DNA of 64,000 bases from positions 682,001 through 746,000 of the forward strand of contig NZ_RQHW01000047.1 of NCBI RefSeq assembly GCF_004770995.1, written 5' to 3'. Source of the DNA: Leptospira idonii. GTDB lineage: Bacteria > Spirochaetota > Leptospiria > Leptospirales > Leptospiraceae. This document shows, piece after piece, positions 25,955 to 35,463 of the stretch. Within the stretch, counting starts at the first letter, position 1. Each line of letters opens with the position of its first letter. A model generated the notes under the pieces. The model was not told the DNA's origin, did no database searches, and worked only from the letters and a program-made list of their open reading frames with translations. A program made the position numbers and the translations under genes.

Positions 25955-28567
25955 CTACACTTTTTCGCCCCAACCTTTTCGAATGGTGGAAACAACTTCC
26001 CCCAATTCTCTGGAAAGGTTGGGAATTTCAGAAATCTTCTTCAATTGCTCCGAAGCGAATGTAGGTCGTTTTCCGGACTGCAACCAAGCACTTTGGAACA
26101 ATTTAGCAAGAGCCGCCGCCATTTGAGGGTTGATCGCATTCAGCCGAATGATTGACTCGGAAAGAAATTGATAACCGCTTCCATCCGCTTTATGGAAGGA
26201 CAAAGGGTTTCTCGCAAAAGCACCGATGAGAGATCTCACCTTATTGGGATTACTCCAATTGAATTTGGAATGTTCTAAAAGTTCCTTCGCCTTCAAAAGC
26301 GCATTGTCTCTAAAACTCACCTGCACGGAAAACCAATAGTCCAACACCAAAGAATCGTTTTTCCATTTTTCAAAATAAGTAAGATAACTTTCTTCTTGAA
26401 GAGGATGTCCCATCTCGCTGAACAAACGCAATACGGCAAGCTCTTCGCTCATATGTTTCGCATTTTTCTGTTGGCTGAGCGCCAAATTTCCCAATCGATT
26501 GGAATCCAAAGAAGAATGAAATAAATAGTACAAAGCGATGTTTTTCAGTTTTCGTTTGCCGATCTCCTCTCTGTTCTGATTCGGATTGTGATTTCTGTTT
26601 GCTTCGTAAAGTTCCTGAAACTCAGGAAGAAAATGATCTGCAATTTCTCTCAGCCACAAAACCCTTTGTGCATAAATCTCTTCATAGTCGAAGGTTTGTA
26701 GGGATTCCGCCAAATTGGTGAGTCCGGGAAAACTCAGATAATAACTGAGATAGTCCTTGGGGAAACTGTCCTTTTTCTGCAAAGTATGGGAAAAGATATC
26801 GAATATCACTTGTTTGTCGATTTTTTTGGAAGAACCCAAGGAAATTCCGAACTTTTCCCGAATCACTTCTTGGAAGGCAAAAAAGCGAGAGAAACCGTCC
26901 GTTTCCGTTCTGGCCAAAAAGGCGGCCTCTTTTTCATTTCGCTCGAAAGAAACTTTCACAGGTGCGGAAAAATTCCGGAAGACGGAGGCAGTCGGCTTGG
27001 AAACAAATCCCTTCCAAGTATGAGAGAGAGATTTACCTTGCATCGTAAGAGTCTCATCCTGCAAAGTTTTGCCTTCTGCATCGAATAAAGCGACAGGAAT
27101 AGGAAACATAAGTCCGAGTTCTGAATCTTCCGAGTCCGAAAAATGAAGACGGAACTCCCCCGTTTCTGGTTTCCATTCTTCGCGAACTTGGATCAAAGGA
27201 GTTCCCTTTCGATGATACCAATTTCGAAACAAAGGCAACTCCTTACCGTTCGCCTTTTCCATAGAAGAAACAAACTCTTCGAAAGTGACACCTTGCCCGT
27301 CATAGGTGGAAAGATAATATTTGAGACCTTTTTTAAAACCGTCCCTTCCCAAAAGAACGGATAACATACGAATCACTTCCGAACCTTTTTCGTACACTGT
27401 GACCGTATAAAAATTATTCATCTCTACATACGATTTGGGAAGAATCGGATGGGACATGGGTCCTGCATCCTCCGGGAATTGATGGTCTATTAGAAAAAGT
27501 ACGTCTTTGATTCTTTTGACGCTTGGGTCGGTTTTATCTTCCGTAAACCATTGGTCTCTGAAGACGGTCAATCCTTCCTTTAAGGTAAGATTGAACCAGT
27601 TTCGCAAAGTGACTCGGTTCCCCGTCCAATTGTGAAAGTATTCATGAGCAACCACTCCCAAAATGGATTCGAAGGTTTCGTCCGTTGCCGATTTTTTATC
27701 CGCTAAAACCAATTTGGAATTAAATAGGTTGAGCCCTTTGTTCTCCATGGCTCCCATATTGAAATCGTCTACGGCAACGATCATATACAGATCTAGATCG
27801 TATTCCAACCCAAAGGTCTCCTCATCCCAGCGCATTGCTTCTTTAAGAGAATACATGGCAAATTCGGTTTTTTCTTGGTTCCCAGACTCCACAAAAATCT
27901 TCAATTGGATGGTTCTTCCGGAGAGTGTGGTATATGTATCGGAGACCTCTTTTAGGTCCCCAGCAACCACTGCGAAAAGATAACTCGGCTTAGGAAAAGG
28001 GTCTTCCCAAACGGCCTCCTGTTTGGTTCCTAAATCCCTGGTTGCAACAGGATTTCCATTAGAAAGAAGCACTGGGAAAAGTTCTTTTTCTCCCACCAGA
28101 CTGACAGTGAAAGCGATCATATTGTCCGGGCGATCGATGGAATAAGTGATTTTTCTAAATCCTTCCGGTTCGTTCTGAGTGCACAACATAGATCCGGAAA
28201 GGTAAAGACCTTCGAGAGCGGTGTTTCTTTTGGGAGAGATTTTATTTTCCACTACGAGAAGAAATTCTTTAGAAGGAGGTTCACGTAACAAGAGGCCAGT
28301 CGGCGTCAGTTCGAACTCCTCAGGATCACAGATCGCTCCATCCACTCGGAGAGAAAGAAACTCCATCCCCTCCCCGTTCAGGAATAACGATGGCAAAGTT
28401 GTGACATTTTGTACGCCATTCCAGCGAACGGTGTATTCGGAACGAACTATGGTGTTCTCCACATCCAAATCGAATCGGATATGCGCTTTGGGAGTGACCC
28501 AATTAGGGGAAGAATAATCTTCCAAGAGATGTACGGGGGAAGAGGAAAAGGAGGAAGAGGGAGACAT
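25955..28567 (-). CDS. pepN: M1-family aminopeptidase, PepN-like
   Basis: This zinc metallo-aminopeptidase removes N-terminal residues from peptides. The protein (870 residues from ATG 28567, or 878 from TTG 28591) carries GAMENKGLN (substrate N-terminus site), the zinc motif HEYFHNW with the third ligand E in LKEGLTVFRDQ, and the YEKGSEVIRM tyrosine segment. The domain order (beta saddle, catalytic core, small beta domain, long helical C-terminus) matches E. coli PepN, at normal length. No signal peptide is seen, so it is cytoplasmic. The start is uncertain: the ATG directly adjoins an AGGGAGG tract, with both inside a perfect hairpin. Confidence 0.93.
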   Translation of the reverse strand: MSPSSSFSSSPVHLLEDYSSPNWVTPKAHIRFDLDVENTIVRSEYTVRWNGVQNVTTLPSLFLNGEGMEFLSLRVDGAICDPEEFELTPTGLLLREPPSKEFLLVVENKISPKRNTALEGLYLSGSMLCTQNEPEGFRKITYSIDRPDNMIAFTVSLVGEKELFPVLLSNGNPVATRDLGTKQEAVWEDPFPKPSYLFAVVAGDLKEVSDTYTTLSGRTIQLKIFVESGNQEKTEFAMYSLKEAMRWDEETFGLEYDLDLYMIVAVDDFNMGAMENKGLNLFNSKLVLADKKSATDETFESILGVVAHEYFHNWTGNRVTLRNWFNLTLKEGLTVFRDQWFTEDKTDPSVKRIKDVLFLIDHQFPEDAGPMSHPILPKSYVEMNNFYTVTVYEKGSEVIRMLSVLLGRDGFKKGLKYYLSTYDGQGVTFEEFVSSMEKANGKELPLFRNWYHRKGTPLIQVREEWKPETGEFRLHFSDSEDSELGLMFPIPVALFDAEGKTLQDETLTMQGKSLSHTWKGFVSKPTASVFRNFSAPVKVSFERNEKEAAFLARTETDGFSRFFAFQEVIREKFGISLGSSKKIDKQVIFDIFSHTLQKKDSFPKDYLSYYLSFPGLTNLAESLQTFDYEEIYAQRVLWLREIADHFLPEFQELYEANRNHNPNQNREEIGKRKLKNIALYYLFHSSLDSNRLGNLALSQQKNAKHMSEELAVLRLFSEMGHPLQEESYLTYFEKWKNDSLVLDYWFSVQVSFRDNALLKAKELLEHSKFNWSNPNKVRSLIGAFARNPLSFHKADGSGYQFLSESIIRLNAINPQMAAALAKLFQSAWLQSGKRPTFASEQLKKISEIPNLSRELGEVVSTIRKGWGEKV

Positions 28568-28577
28568 CCTCCCTCTT
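28555..28577 (-). promoter_or_regulatory. Hairpin holding the pepN start codon
   Basis: On the minus strand AAGAGGGAG and CTCCCTCTT form a perfect 9-bp stem (28569-28577 with 28555-28563). The five-base loop GATGT contains the ATG start, and the purine tract that could bind ribosomes is in the stem. If formed in RNA it would limit initiation. The repeat is seen; control is inferred. Confidence 0.45.
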
Positions 28578-28609
28578 ATAATAAAAGGCAAATAGGAGAA
28601 AAGAGAAAT

Positions 28610-28879
28610 TTAAGGTTGTTTTTCTTTTCTTTTATCTTCAGCAAAGGTAACTTTTAAATTCCGCCCATCAACTTCTTGCCCGTTCATTTGAGCTACCGCA
28701 TCTTCAGCAGCCTCATTACTAGCATATGTTATAAATGCAAAACCTCGAAAGTTTCCTGTTTCACGATCATAGATCATTTTTAAATCTTGGATCGCACCAT
28801 ACACAGAAAAAATCTGTCTGATATTTTCTTCCTTTAGGGAAAACTTTAAGTTACCCACGTAAATTTTTTTAGAACTCAT
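28610..28879 (-). CDS. RRM RNA-binding protein
   Basis: This 89-residue single-RRM protein resembles the small cold-inducible RNA-binding proteins of cyanobacteria and spirochaetes. RNP2 reads IYVGNL (residues 6-11) and RNP1 RGFAFITY (about residues 46-53), with the aromatic residues needed for RNA stacking. A short basic tail (EDKRKEKQP) ends it. The ATG at 28877-28879 has a GAGGACAGG site just upstream; the frame extended to 28903 is unnecessary. It stands alone between pepN and the EAL-domain gene. Confidence 0.93.
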   Translation of the reverse strand: MSSKKIYVGNLKFSLKEENIRQIFSVYGAIQDLKMIYDRETGNFRGFAFITYASNEAAEDAVAQMNGQEVDGRNLKVTFAEDKRKEKQP

Positions 28880-28974
28880 TCCTGTCCTCGTAGATTGAAA
28901 CATGTCCCACAGCGAATGGAACGGATAGATTAAATCCGATCTCGAAAAAATGTCAATCTTAAATATTTCTTGCC

Positions 28975-28986
28975 AATTTGCAAATT
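28975..28986. promoter_or_regulatory. 12-bp palindrome before the EAL-domain gene
   Basis: AATTTGCAAATT (28975-28986) is a perfect palindrome in the spacer between the divergent RRM and REC-EAL genes. It may be a binding site, but such AT-rich palindromes also arise by chance. Confidence 0.25.
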
Positions 28987-29026
28987 TGAGAAGTCATATC
29001 AACCTGCCCGCAATTAGGAATGATCA

Positions 29027-30673
29027 TTGGAAGAGAAACGATATATAATTTGCATAGATGATGAGTTTTTCATCCTCTGGAACTTAAAAGAACAACTCAA
29101 AAAAGTATTTGGAAACGAATATACGATTGAAACCGCCGAAAGTGCGGAATCTGCAAAGGAAATCATTCAAGAAATCAATTCCGCAGGTGAAGACATACCA
29201 GTTGTTATATGCGATCAGGTGATGCCGGGGCAAAAAGGAGACGAATTTCTCATCGAATTGCAGGCGACCAACCCGAATACGAAAAAAATCATGCTGACCG
29301 GACAAGCTCCCGCACAAGCAGTAGGAAATGCGCTCAACCACGGCTGCCTCTACCGTTACCTTCCTAAACCCTGGGATGCGAGCGATTTGGAACTCACCAT
29401 AAAACAGGCGATTGATTCCTTTTATATGGATAAATCCCTGGAAGAAAAAAACAAAGAGCTCGAAAAGTCCCTCTATTTCAACCCAGAGACAAACTTTCCT
29501 AATTTTGAAAGCCTGATCAAACTGCTGGCAGATCCGGAAAAAACCTTCGATTCCTTGTCGTTGGTTCTGATCAAAATCACAACCTACCCCACCATCATCA
29601 AAAATTTCGGTATCGAAATCTACAGAAAAATCATATCCAGGTTTTTACAAATGTTATCCGTTCATCTGCAGGCAGGAGGGACCGTATATCACCTGTACGA
29701 GGACGAAATTGCCATCCTCTCCATGGAGAAAGAAGAAAACTTAGTCGCCAATGTGGAAAATTTCAGACTGCTTTTGAAAGCGGATGACATCGTTCTGGAA
29801 GAAGTGAGTTTTCACCTCAATTGTTTTTTTTCCTCGGCCACAGGAAGGGAAGATGCGTATTACAAGGCGAAGCTGGCGTTATTTCAGGCGGAAGGAAGCA
29901 ATTCCTCATCCTTCGTATCTTACAGTGACGAACTTTCTACGGATCACCATCTACAAAACTTTCAATTGAGCCAAAAGATAAGAAACGCCATCCAGAATAA
30001 GGAAATCGTTCCTTTTTTTCAAGGGATTAGAGACAACAAAACGAACACTTTTACAAAGTTCGAATGTTTGGCAAGAATCAGAGACAAAAACGGATTTCTA
30101 GCTCCTTCCGTATTTTTAGATTTAGCCAAAGCGACCGGATCCATCAGACTCATCGGCTTACAGATGATCGATGGTTCTATGAATTATTTTAAAGACAAAA
30201 ACTACGAATTTTCGATCAATTTAACGGAAGCGGAACTGGAATACAAAAGTTTCAGCAAATGGGTGCAGGCAAGGCTTGCCCATTACGGAATCGACCCGAA
30301 AAGGGTAACCTTTGAGATTCTGGAGGATGTGAGTTTTGCGGAAAACATCAACAGTGTGACTACGATTCGAGATCTGAAAGAATTAGGCTGCAAAATTGCA
30401 ATCGATGATTTCGGAGTCCAATATTCTAATTTATCCAGACTTCTGGAAATCGATCCGGACTATATCAAAATCGACGGACGATTTATAAAAGAGCTGCCAC
30501 ATAACAAAACCGCCACCCTACTCGTCAAAGGAATCGTCGATTTAGCGCATGGGATAGGAGCCAAGGTTGTGGCAGAATTCGTCTCCAACGAAGAAATCCA
30601 AAAAACGATCGTAGATATGGGAATCGAATATTCGCAAGGTTATTTATTTATGGAGCCGAGCGAAGCAGTATGA
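29027..30673 (+). CDS. Response regulator with degenerate GGDEF and EAL domains
   Basis: A 548-residue cytoplasmic protein. The receiver (residues 1-130) has D11-D12, phospho-acceptor D63 (ICDQVMPG), T91 and K114 (LPKPWD). A degenerate GGDEF region follows (about 150-300), with YEDEIAI where GG[D/E]EF is expected, so it should not make c-di-GMP. The EAL domain (about 315-540) reads ECL rather than EAL but keeps the metal and catalytic set: E346, N398, E430, D460-D461, K481 and E517. It is therefore a likely c-di-GMP phosphodiesterase gated by phosphorylation. The start is TTG at 29027 with TTAGGAA upstream. No histidine kinase is adjacent. The next gene starts in its stop codon (ATGA). Confidence 0.9.
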   Translation: MEEKRYIICIDDEFFILWNLKEQLKKVFGNEYTIETAESAESAKEIIQEINSAGEDIPVVICDQVMPGQKGDEFLIELQATNPNTKKIMLTGQAPAQAVGNALNHGCLYRYLPKPWDASDLELTIKQAIDSFYMDKSLEEKNKELEKSLYFNPETNFPNFESLIKLLADPEKTFDSLSLVLIKITTYPTIIKNFGIEIYRKIISRFLQMLSVHLQAGGTVYHLYEDEIAILSMEKEENLVANVENFRLLLKADDIVLEEVSFHLNCFFSSATGREDAYYKAKLALFQAEGSNSSSFVSYSDELSTDHHLQNFQLSQKIRNAIQNKEIVPFFQGIRDNKTNTFTKFECLARIRDKNGFLAPSVFLDLAKATGSIRLIGLQMIDGSMNYFKDKNYEFSINLTEAELEYKSFSKWVQARLAHYGIDPKRVTFEILEDVSFAENINSVTTIRDLKELGCKIAIDDFGVQYSNLSRLLEIDPDYIKIDGRFIKELPHNKTATLLVKGIVDLAHGIGAKVVAEFVSNEEIQKTIVDMGIEYSQGYLFMEPSEAV

Positions 30674-31782
30674 AAGATACGATCACATTCTTCGACCATA
30701 AACATTCCCAAAGTAAAATCGCCAAAAGTTTTGCGGTTGTATTTTCTATCGTAGCTGCGGCAGGGATCGGCTTTTTCATCTCCTCTTTTTTTTCCGACCT
30801 GGAGGAATTGGATTCAGGTCTCATCATCTTCATTCCTGTATTTTTTGCCTTTTTCCTTTTACCTGCACTCATCGCATGGATGATCGCAGGCAGAAGCAAA
30901 AAAACGATATTAGACCCGAGCCAAAAAAAAATCACCTTCTATGAAGGAAAAAAGGAAATCGGTTCTATTTCCTTTTCCGAAATTTCCGGTTTAGAACAAT
31001 CCAGATACACTTATACGGTGAAAAGCAAAAACGGATCCAGAACAGTTACCGTTTATACGGTAGTATCTCCGCATAACAAAGAAATCGTTTTGGCGGAATC
31101 AACGGATCGATTGAAGATCAGAAATTATGCCGAAGTTTTCGCAAAAACGATGCGGCTTTCTTTGACGGATGAAAAAGGAGAGAAAAGGGAATCACACGAA
31201 TTGGATGTTCCTTTTCATAAAAGAAATCATCCGAACTACGATTCATTCTCCATACCGAATTTCCCCGCTTCAGAATCCCTGCACTGGCGGCAAGAAAACG
31301 GAAACAATATCATCTCTTCCACATATAACCCTGGTTTTTTGAAGATTTTAGGGATCGTATTCGGGGTAATGTTGTTTTTTATCGCCAATTTAAGTTTAGG
31401 TTCTATGCTGGAGCTTTCCGTTTTTTATTGGGAAGATTTTCCACCTAGCATAACCGAAATTATATTTTTAGCAGTCACTGTGTTCGCAGGGATCTTTCCG
31501 ATCGCTTATGTATATTACCAAGGCGTTAGAAAAAAAGAGATCGTCTTCACTTCCGATGAAGTTCGTTACTCAGGAAAATCCATTCTTTATTCCGAAATCG
31601 AATCCATCGATATAGAAAACCATAGGCTTTATTTTGTAGGAGATCGTTCTCATTTGGAGATTTCTCTTTTTTTCTTCTGTGACCAATCGGTTTATTCTCT
31701 ACTATTGAATGCCTCCGCGCATGGAATTTTGTCTCAGACTTTAGGCCAAGGAAACGGGCAGTCTTTCACTACAGAGTTTTAA
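30670..31782 (+). CDS. Membrane protein with PH-like segments, unknown function
   Basis: This 370-residue protein overlaps the EAL gene by ATGA. Two pairs of membrane helices lie near residues 15-38 and 52-75, and near 228-251 and 266-287. Each pair is followed by a beta-rich segment ([39 protein letters not shown]) of the kind seen in small bacterial PH-like membrane proteins. The two halves look like an internal duplication. I know no named family. Coupled translation suggests that it is functionally tied to the c-di-GMP protein, perhaps as a membrane partner. Confidence 0.7.
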   Translation: MKDTITFFDHKHSQSKIAKSFAVVFSIVAAAGIGFFISSFFSDLEELDSGLIIFIPVFFAFFLLPALIAWMIAGRSKKTILDPSQKKITFYEGKKEIGSISFSEISGLEQSRYTYTVKSKNGSRTVTVYTVVSPHNKEIVLAESTDRLKIRNYAEVFAKTMRLSLTDEKGEKRESHELDVPFHKRNHPNYDSFSIPNFPASESLHWRQENGNNIISSTYNPGFLKILGIVFGVMLFFIANLSLGSMLELSVFYWEDFPPSITEIIFLAVTVFAGIFPIAYVYYQGVRKKEIVFTSDEVRYSGKSILYSEIESIDIENHRLYFVGDRSHLEISLFFFCDQSVYSLLLNASAHGILSQTLGQGNGQSFTTEF

Positions 31783-31826
31783 TTTTTTGCTACGTTTCGA
31801 AACAAACCAGGAAAAGGCTGGTATTC

Positions 31827-32120
31827 ATGAAACATTTTGTAGTTTTACTTCGTTACCTGGTTCCTTTGGAAACCGTAGAAAAGTTCGTAGTTGTACATAG
31901 AGAGTATCTTGCCACCGGCTATGCAAAAAAAGTTTTATTGGCCTCAGGACCGCAAAACCCTCGTTCGGGAGGGGTGCTTCTAGCAAGAGGCAATTCGAGA
32001 GAAGAAATCCAAGACTTTTGCAACGGAGACCCTTTCTGTAAAGAAGGAGTGGCAGAATATCAAATCATAGAATGGGTTCCCGTAAAATGGCTTCCTGAAT
32101 TCGAAGTTTGGAAAGATTAA
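31827..32120 (+). CDS. YciI-family protein
   Basis: This 97-residue ferredoxin-like-fold protein has the YciI pattern: [15 protein letters not shown] at the start, a [18 protein letters not shown] helix-strand with the family gly-pro, and [19 protein letters not shown] near the end. YciI proteins are small cytoplasmic proteins, some with weak hydrolase or chlorinase-related activities; most have no assigned role. It ends directly against the convergent LysR gene with no spacer. Confidence 0.88.
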   Translation: MKHFVVLLRYLVPLETVEKFVVVHREYLATGYAKKVLLASGPQNPRSGGVLLARGNSREEIQDFCNGDPFCKEGVAEYQIIEWVPVKWLPEFEVWKD

Positions 32121-32996
32121 TCACAAACTATCTCTCCATTTCAGGATAGCATCCACTAACAATAATAAACCGGAGCGGGAGTTCTTTTTATAACAAAGAA
32201 AAAACTTTCTCTCCGCAGCTAGTTCCTGCAAAGGCAGCACTTTTAAATTTTCAGAAACGGAAAATCGGGAGATGAACCCGATCCCCAACCCCTCTTCCAC
32301 TGATTTTATGATGGATTCCACACTTCTGAGTTCCATCAATATCTTGGGATCGAAAGATATTTTCTCCGCTCTCCATTTTTTTTCCAATGCGATTCGGACT
32401 GCGGATGCAGGATGAAAAAAAATAAAAGGTTCCTTCCTTACATCCTTTTCCGTGATTTTCGTTTTTCCGGAAAGAGGATGAAACTTGGAAACTACAGGAA
32501 CAATCTCATCCACTAAAAATTCTTTTGTGACCAAATGGGGGTCTTTTACAGGGCCTGTTAAAATTCCCAGATCCGCTTTTCCGCTCAATACAAGATCTTT
32601 GGTTTCGGATGCATCTCCCTCGATCACGGAAAGACTGAGACGAGGATTTTCATTTAATATTTGTTTGATGATTTTAGGAAGGATCCATGCGGAAACGGTT
32701 CCTCCTGCAGAGACTGAAAATTTGCCGTTGATTTCGGAATCGATACGGTTCATATCTTCCTCGCAGTTTCTCCAAAGTTCTTTCATTTTTTCCGCATAAC
32801 TTCGAAAAATCTCTCCTTTGTATGTGAGTTTGATTTCCCTGGGCCCCCTTTCTAAAATCGTTTCTCCGAACTCTCTTTCCAAAATTGCGATTTGAGAGGA
32901 TAAAGCCGGCTGAGTGAGGCCCAAAGAATCGGCAGCTTTTTGAAAACTTCCCTTTTCTATGATTTCTAAAAAATAACGAACTTGTCTGAATTCCAT
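32121..32996 (-). CDS. LysR-family transcriptional regulator, probably of leuCD
   Basis: This 291-residue LysR-type regulator has the N-terminal winged HTH (SFQKAADSLGLTQPALSSQI, about residues 17-36, then LEREFGE), followed by a two-lobed effector domain starting near residue 92. The gene is divergent from leuC with a 103-base spacer rich in palindromes, the standard LysR arrangement. It therefore probably activates or represses leuCD in response to a leucine-pathway intermediate. The family call is firm; the target and effector are inferred from position. Confidence 0.93.
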   Translation of the reverse strand: MEFRQVRYFLEIIEKGSFQKAADSLGLTQPALSSQIAILEREFGETILERGPREIKLTYKGEIFRSYAEKMKELWRNCEEDMNRIDSEINGKFSVSAGGTVSAWILPKIIKQILNENPRLSLSVIEGDASETKDLVLSGKADLGILTGPVKDPHLVTKEFLVDEIVPVVSKFHPLSGKTKITEKDVRKEPFIFFHPASAVRIALEKKWRAEKISFDPKILMELRSVESIIKSVEEGLGIGFISRFSVSENLKVLPLQELAAERKFFLCYKKNSRSGLLLLVDAILKWRDSL

Positions 32997-33099
32997 ATTC
33001 CTGCCACTTAATATAAATTTTGCTTATATATTATATAATTCCTATTTATTTGCATTATAGCAATAGATTTGTTACCCTTATTCATAAGGAAAGATAAAT
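32997..33099. promoter_or_regulatory. Divergent LysR/leuC promoter region with three inverted repeats
   Basis: Three inverted repeats fill this AT-rich spacer: TATAA-N7-TTATA (33012-33028), which fits a T-N11-A LysR box; TTGC-N6-GCAA (33050-33063); and CCTTAT-TC-ATAAGG (33076-33089), just before the leuC start. The first two are candidate LysR sites. The last could be an operator or a small leader hairpin, and its right arm holds the AAGGA ribosome-binding tract of leuC. Confidence 0.55.
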
Positions 33100-34503
33100 A
33101 TGAAGACCTTATTGGATAAAATTTGGGACAGACATGAAATTCAGGTTTTGGATCAGGGAGAATCCGTTCTCTTTGTGGATCGTCATTTGGTGCATGAAGT
33201 CACCTCCGCACAAGCCTTCCAAGGTTTGAGGGAAAAATCGAGAAAGGTGAAATTTCCCTCACTCACCTTATGCGTCATCGATCACAATGTCTCTACGAAG
33301 GACAGAAAGAACAAGAATGCAAGCGGACCTGTTTCCAAAACACAAATGGATACTATGGAAAAGAATGCGGACGAGTTCGGCTTAAAATTATTCGGATGGG
33401 ATCATCCGGACCAAGGTGTGGTGCATGTGGTCGGCCCGGAACTTGGGTTCATACTTCCCGGAAACGTGATCGTTTGCGGAGACTCCCATACCGCCACTCA
33501 CGGAGCATTCGGCTCAATCGCCTTCGGAATCGGAACAAGCGAAGTGGAACATGTTTTTGCAACACAAACAATTGTTCAACGAAAACCTAAGTCCATGTTG
33601 ATTCGTTTTGTAGGAAAAAGACCGGCAGGTACCACTGCAAAGGATTTGGCATTGTTTATGATCGAAACAATCGGCACAAACGGAGGTGCAGGTTCCATCG
33701 TAGAATATTCCGGAGAAACAATCGATTCCATGACTATGGAAGAAAGAATGACTCTTTGTAATTTGAGCATCGAAGCAGGAGCCAGAGCGGGACTCATCGC
33801 TCCCGATGAAACCACATTTTCTTATTTGAAAGGGAAGGAACTTTCTCCCAAGGGAGAAAGATGGGAAGAGGCGGTTTCCTTTTGGAAATCCCTTCGTTCC
33901 GACAAAGACGCAGTGTTTGATAAGATAGTTGAGATAGATATTTCCCGGTTGGAACCGAAAGTGACTTGGGGAACCAAACCGTCACAAACGGTTTCCATCA
34001 CAGGAACCATTCCTCAGATGGAAGAGATCCCTGCTTCGGAAAGAAATACAGTATCCTCTGCATTGAGTTATATGGGATTAAATCCAGGGACAAAAATGAC
34101 GGAGATTCAAATAAATAAGGTATTTATAGGATCATGTACGAATTCCAGGATCGAAGACTTGCGTTCCGCCGCAAAACTAGCCAAAGGAAGAAAGGTACAT
34201 CCAAATGTACAAGCGTTAGTTGTCCCAGGCTCAGGAAGAGTGAAACGCCAAGCGGAACAGGAAGGTTTGGATCGAATCTTTATCGATGCCGGTTTCGAAT
34301 GGAGAGAACCGGGATGTTCCATGTGTCTTGCCATGAACGACGATGTATTGCAGCCGGGAGAAAGATGTGCTTCCACTTCCAACCGTAACTTCGAAGGAAG
34401 GCAAGGGAAAGGAGGCAGAACCCATTTGGTAAGTCCTGCGATGGCGGTGGGAGCCGCAGTAGAAGGAAAATTTACGGACGTTAGAACTTGGAGAGAATTA
34501 TGA
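33100..34503 (+). CDS. leuC: 3-isopropylmalate dehydratase large subunit
   Basis: LeuC with LeuD isomerises 2-isopropylmalate to 3-isopropylmalate in leucine synthesis. The 467-residue protein has the aconitase fold with [34 protein letters not shown] and the [4Fe-4S] cysteines in GSCTNSR and CSMCLAMND. The length is normal. It is preceded by a palindrome-rich promoter shared with a LysR regulator and overlaps leuD by ATGA. No leuA or leuB is in view. Confidence 0.97.
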   Translation: MKTLLDKIWDRHEIQVLDQGESVLFVDRHLVHEVTSAQAFQGLREKSRKVKFPSLTLCVIDHNVSTKDRKNKNASGPVSKTQMDTMEKNADEFGLKLFGWDHPDQGVVHVVGPELGFILPGNVIVCGDSHTATHGAFGSIAFGIGTSEVEHVFATQTIVQRKPKSMLIRFVGKRPAGTTAKDLALFMIETIGTNGGAGSIVEYSGETIDSMTMEERMTLCNLSIEAGARAGLIAPDETTFSYLKGKELSPKGERWEEAVSFWKSLRSDKDAVFDKIVEIDISRLEPKVTWGTKPSQTVSITGTIPQMEEIPASERNTVSSALSYMGLNPGTKMTEIQINKVFIGSCTNSRIEDLRSAAKLAKGRKVHPNVQALVVPGSGRVKRQAEQEGLDRIFIDAGFEWREPGCSMCLAMNDDVLQPGERCASTSNRNFEGRQGKGGRTHLVSPAMAVGAAVEGKFTDVRTWREL

Positions 34504-35129
34504 AATCTTGGAAACAACATAAGGGAATCGCTGCGGTTATAGATAGAAACGATATCGATACGGATCAGATTTTACCGAAACAATTCATGAAATTGATTCA
34601 CAAACAGGGATTTGGTGATCACCTTTTCTTTGATTGGAGATATTCGGACTCGGAAGGAAAAGTAAAAAACCCAGACTTTGTTTTGAATCGACCTCCATTC
34701 ACCGAGGCAACTGTTTTGGTATCAGGGAGCAACTTCGGCTGCGGTTCCAGCAGAGAACATGCTCCCTGGGCCTTGGCAGGGTTCGGATTTAGAGCGGTTT
34801 TAGCTGCTTCTTTTGCGGATATCTTTTCCATCAATGCTCCCAAAAACGGAATCGCATTGATTCGTTTGCAGGAAGAAGAACTGGAAGAGATCAAAAACTT
34901 TCTACGAACCAAGGAAGGAGAATCGGTAGAGATTGATTTGGAACAAGAGACTGTCAGAGTGGGAGGAAAAGATTACTCTTTTCGATTGGAAGAAAACGCC
35001 AAACAAAGAATCAAAAACGGATGGGACGATATAGATGTCACACTCATCCACAAGGAAAGGATAGAAACATTTCAACAAAACTACTTCGAAACGTTTCCGT
35101 TTTATGAAGTAAGTTCTGCTTCCACCTAA
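34500..35129 (+). CDS. leuD: 3-isopropylmalate dehydratase small subunit
   Basis: LeuD is the swivel-domain subunit of isopropylmalate isomerase. The 209-residue product from the ATG at 34500 has the [14 protein letters not shown] opening and the substrate loop [18 protein letters not shown]. The ATG overlaps the leuC stop (ATGA). A frame extended to 34488 adds only four residues and is not needed. A strong stem-loop follows the gene. Confidence 0.97.
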   Translation: MKSWKQHKGIAAVIDRNDIDTDQILPKQFMKLIHKQGFGDHLFFDWRYSDSEGKVKNPDFVLNRPPFTEATVLVSGSNFGCGSSREHAPWALAGFGFRAVLAASFADIFSINAPKNGIALIRLQEEELEEIKNFLRTKEGESVEIDLEQETVRVGGKDYSFRLEENAKQRIKNGWDDIDVTLIHKERIETFQQNYFETFPFYEVSSAST

Positions 35130-35140
35130 CTTAAAAGAAT

Positions 35141-35166
35141 TTTCCTGCGGGTTTTCCCGCAGGAAA
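35141..35166. terminator. Strong stem-loop between leuD and a convergent lipoprotein gene
   Basis: TTTCCTGCGGG (35141-35151) pairs perfectly with CCCGCAGGAAA (35156-35166) around a TTTT loop. It lies between convergent genes, so it can end both transcripts. The following T-tract is poor, but stem strength and position support a terminator. Confidence 0.75.
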
Positions 35167-35181
35167 TGGAAATAAAATCAA

Positions 35182-35412
35182 TTATTTCTTTTTTTCTTTT
35201 GTGACCAAACCTTTCAGTTTGTCTTGGGTTTCTTTCTCTTGCAGTTTTTCTTTTGCAGCCTGAATTGCCTTTTGGCCTTCTTCAGACTGAGCTTTTTCGA
35301 TGATCGTTTCTACAAGTCCGCCTTTTCCATCGGAAGAAGCGTCTTTTTCCTGGGCACCGGCACAGTTCCAAACGAAAGCGAGTAAAATAAGAAGTGATAG
35401 TCTTAGTTTCAT
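35182..35412 (-). CDS. Small lysine-rich lipoprotein
   Basis: This 76-residue product has the signal KLRLSLLILLAFVWNC, a lipobox-like end with cysteine at about residue 17. The short mature part is highly charged and helical (QEKDASSDGKGG, then KAIQAAKEKLQEKETQDKLK). It may be a surface or periplasmic coiled-coil lipoprotein. No family is recognised. A strong stem-loop terminates it against leuD. Confidence 0.75.
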   Translation of the reverse strand: MKLRLSLLILLAFVWNCAGAQEKDASSDGKGGLVETIIEKAQSEEGQKAIQAAKEKLQEKETQDKLKGLVTKEKKK

Positions 35413-35463
35413 AATAGTTGTTTAGATATAAGACGATGAAAATAAGACAGTCAATTTATTTTT

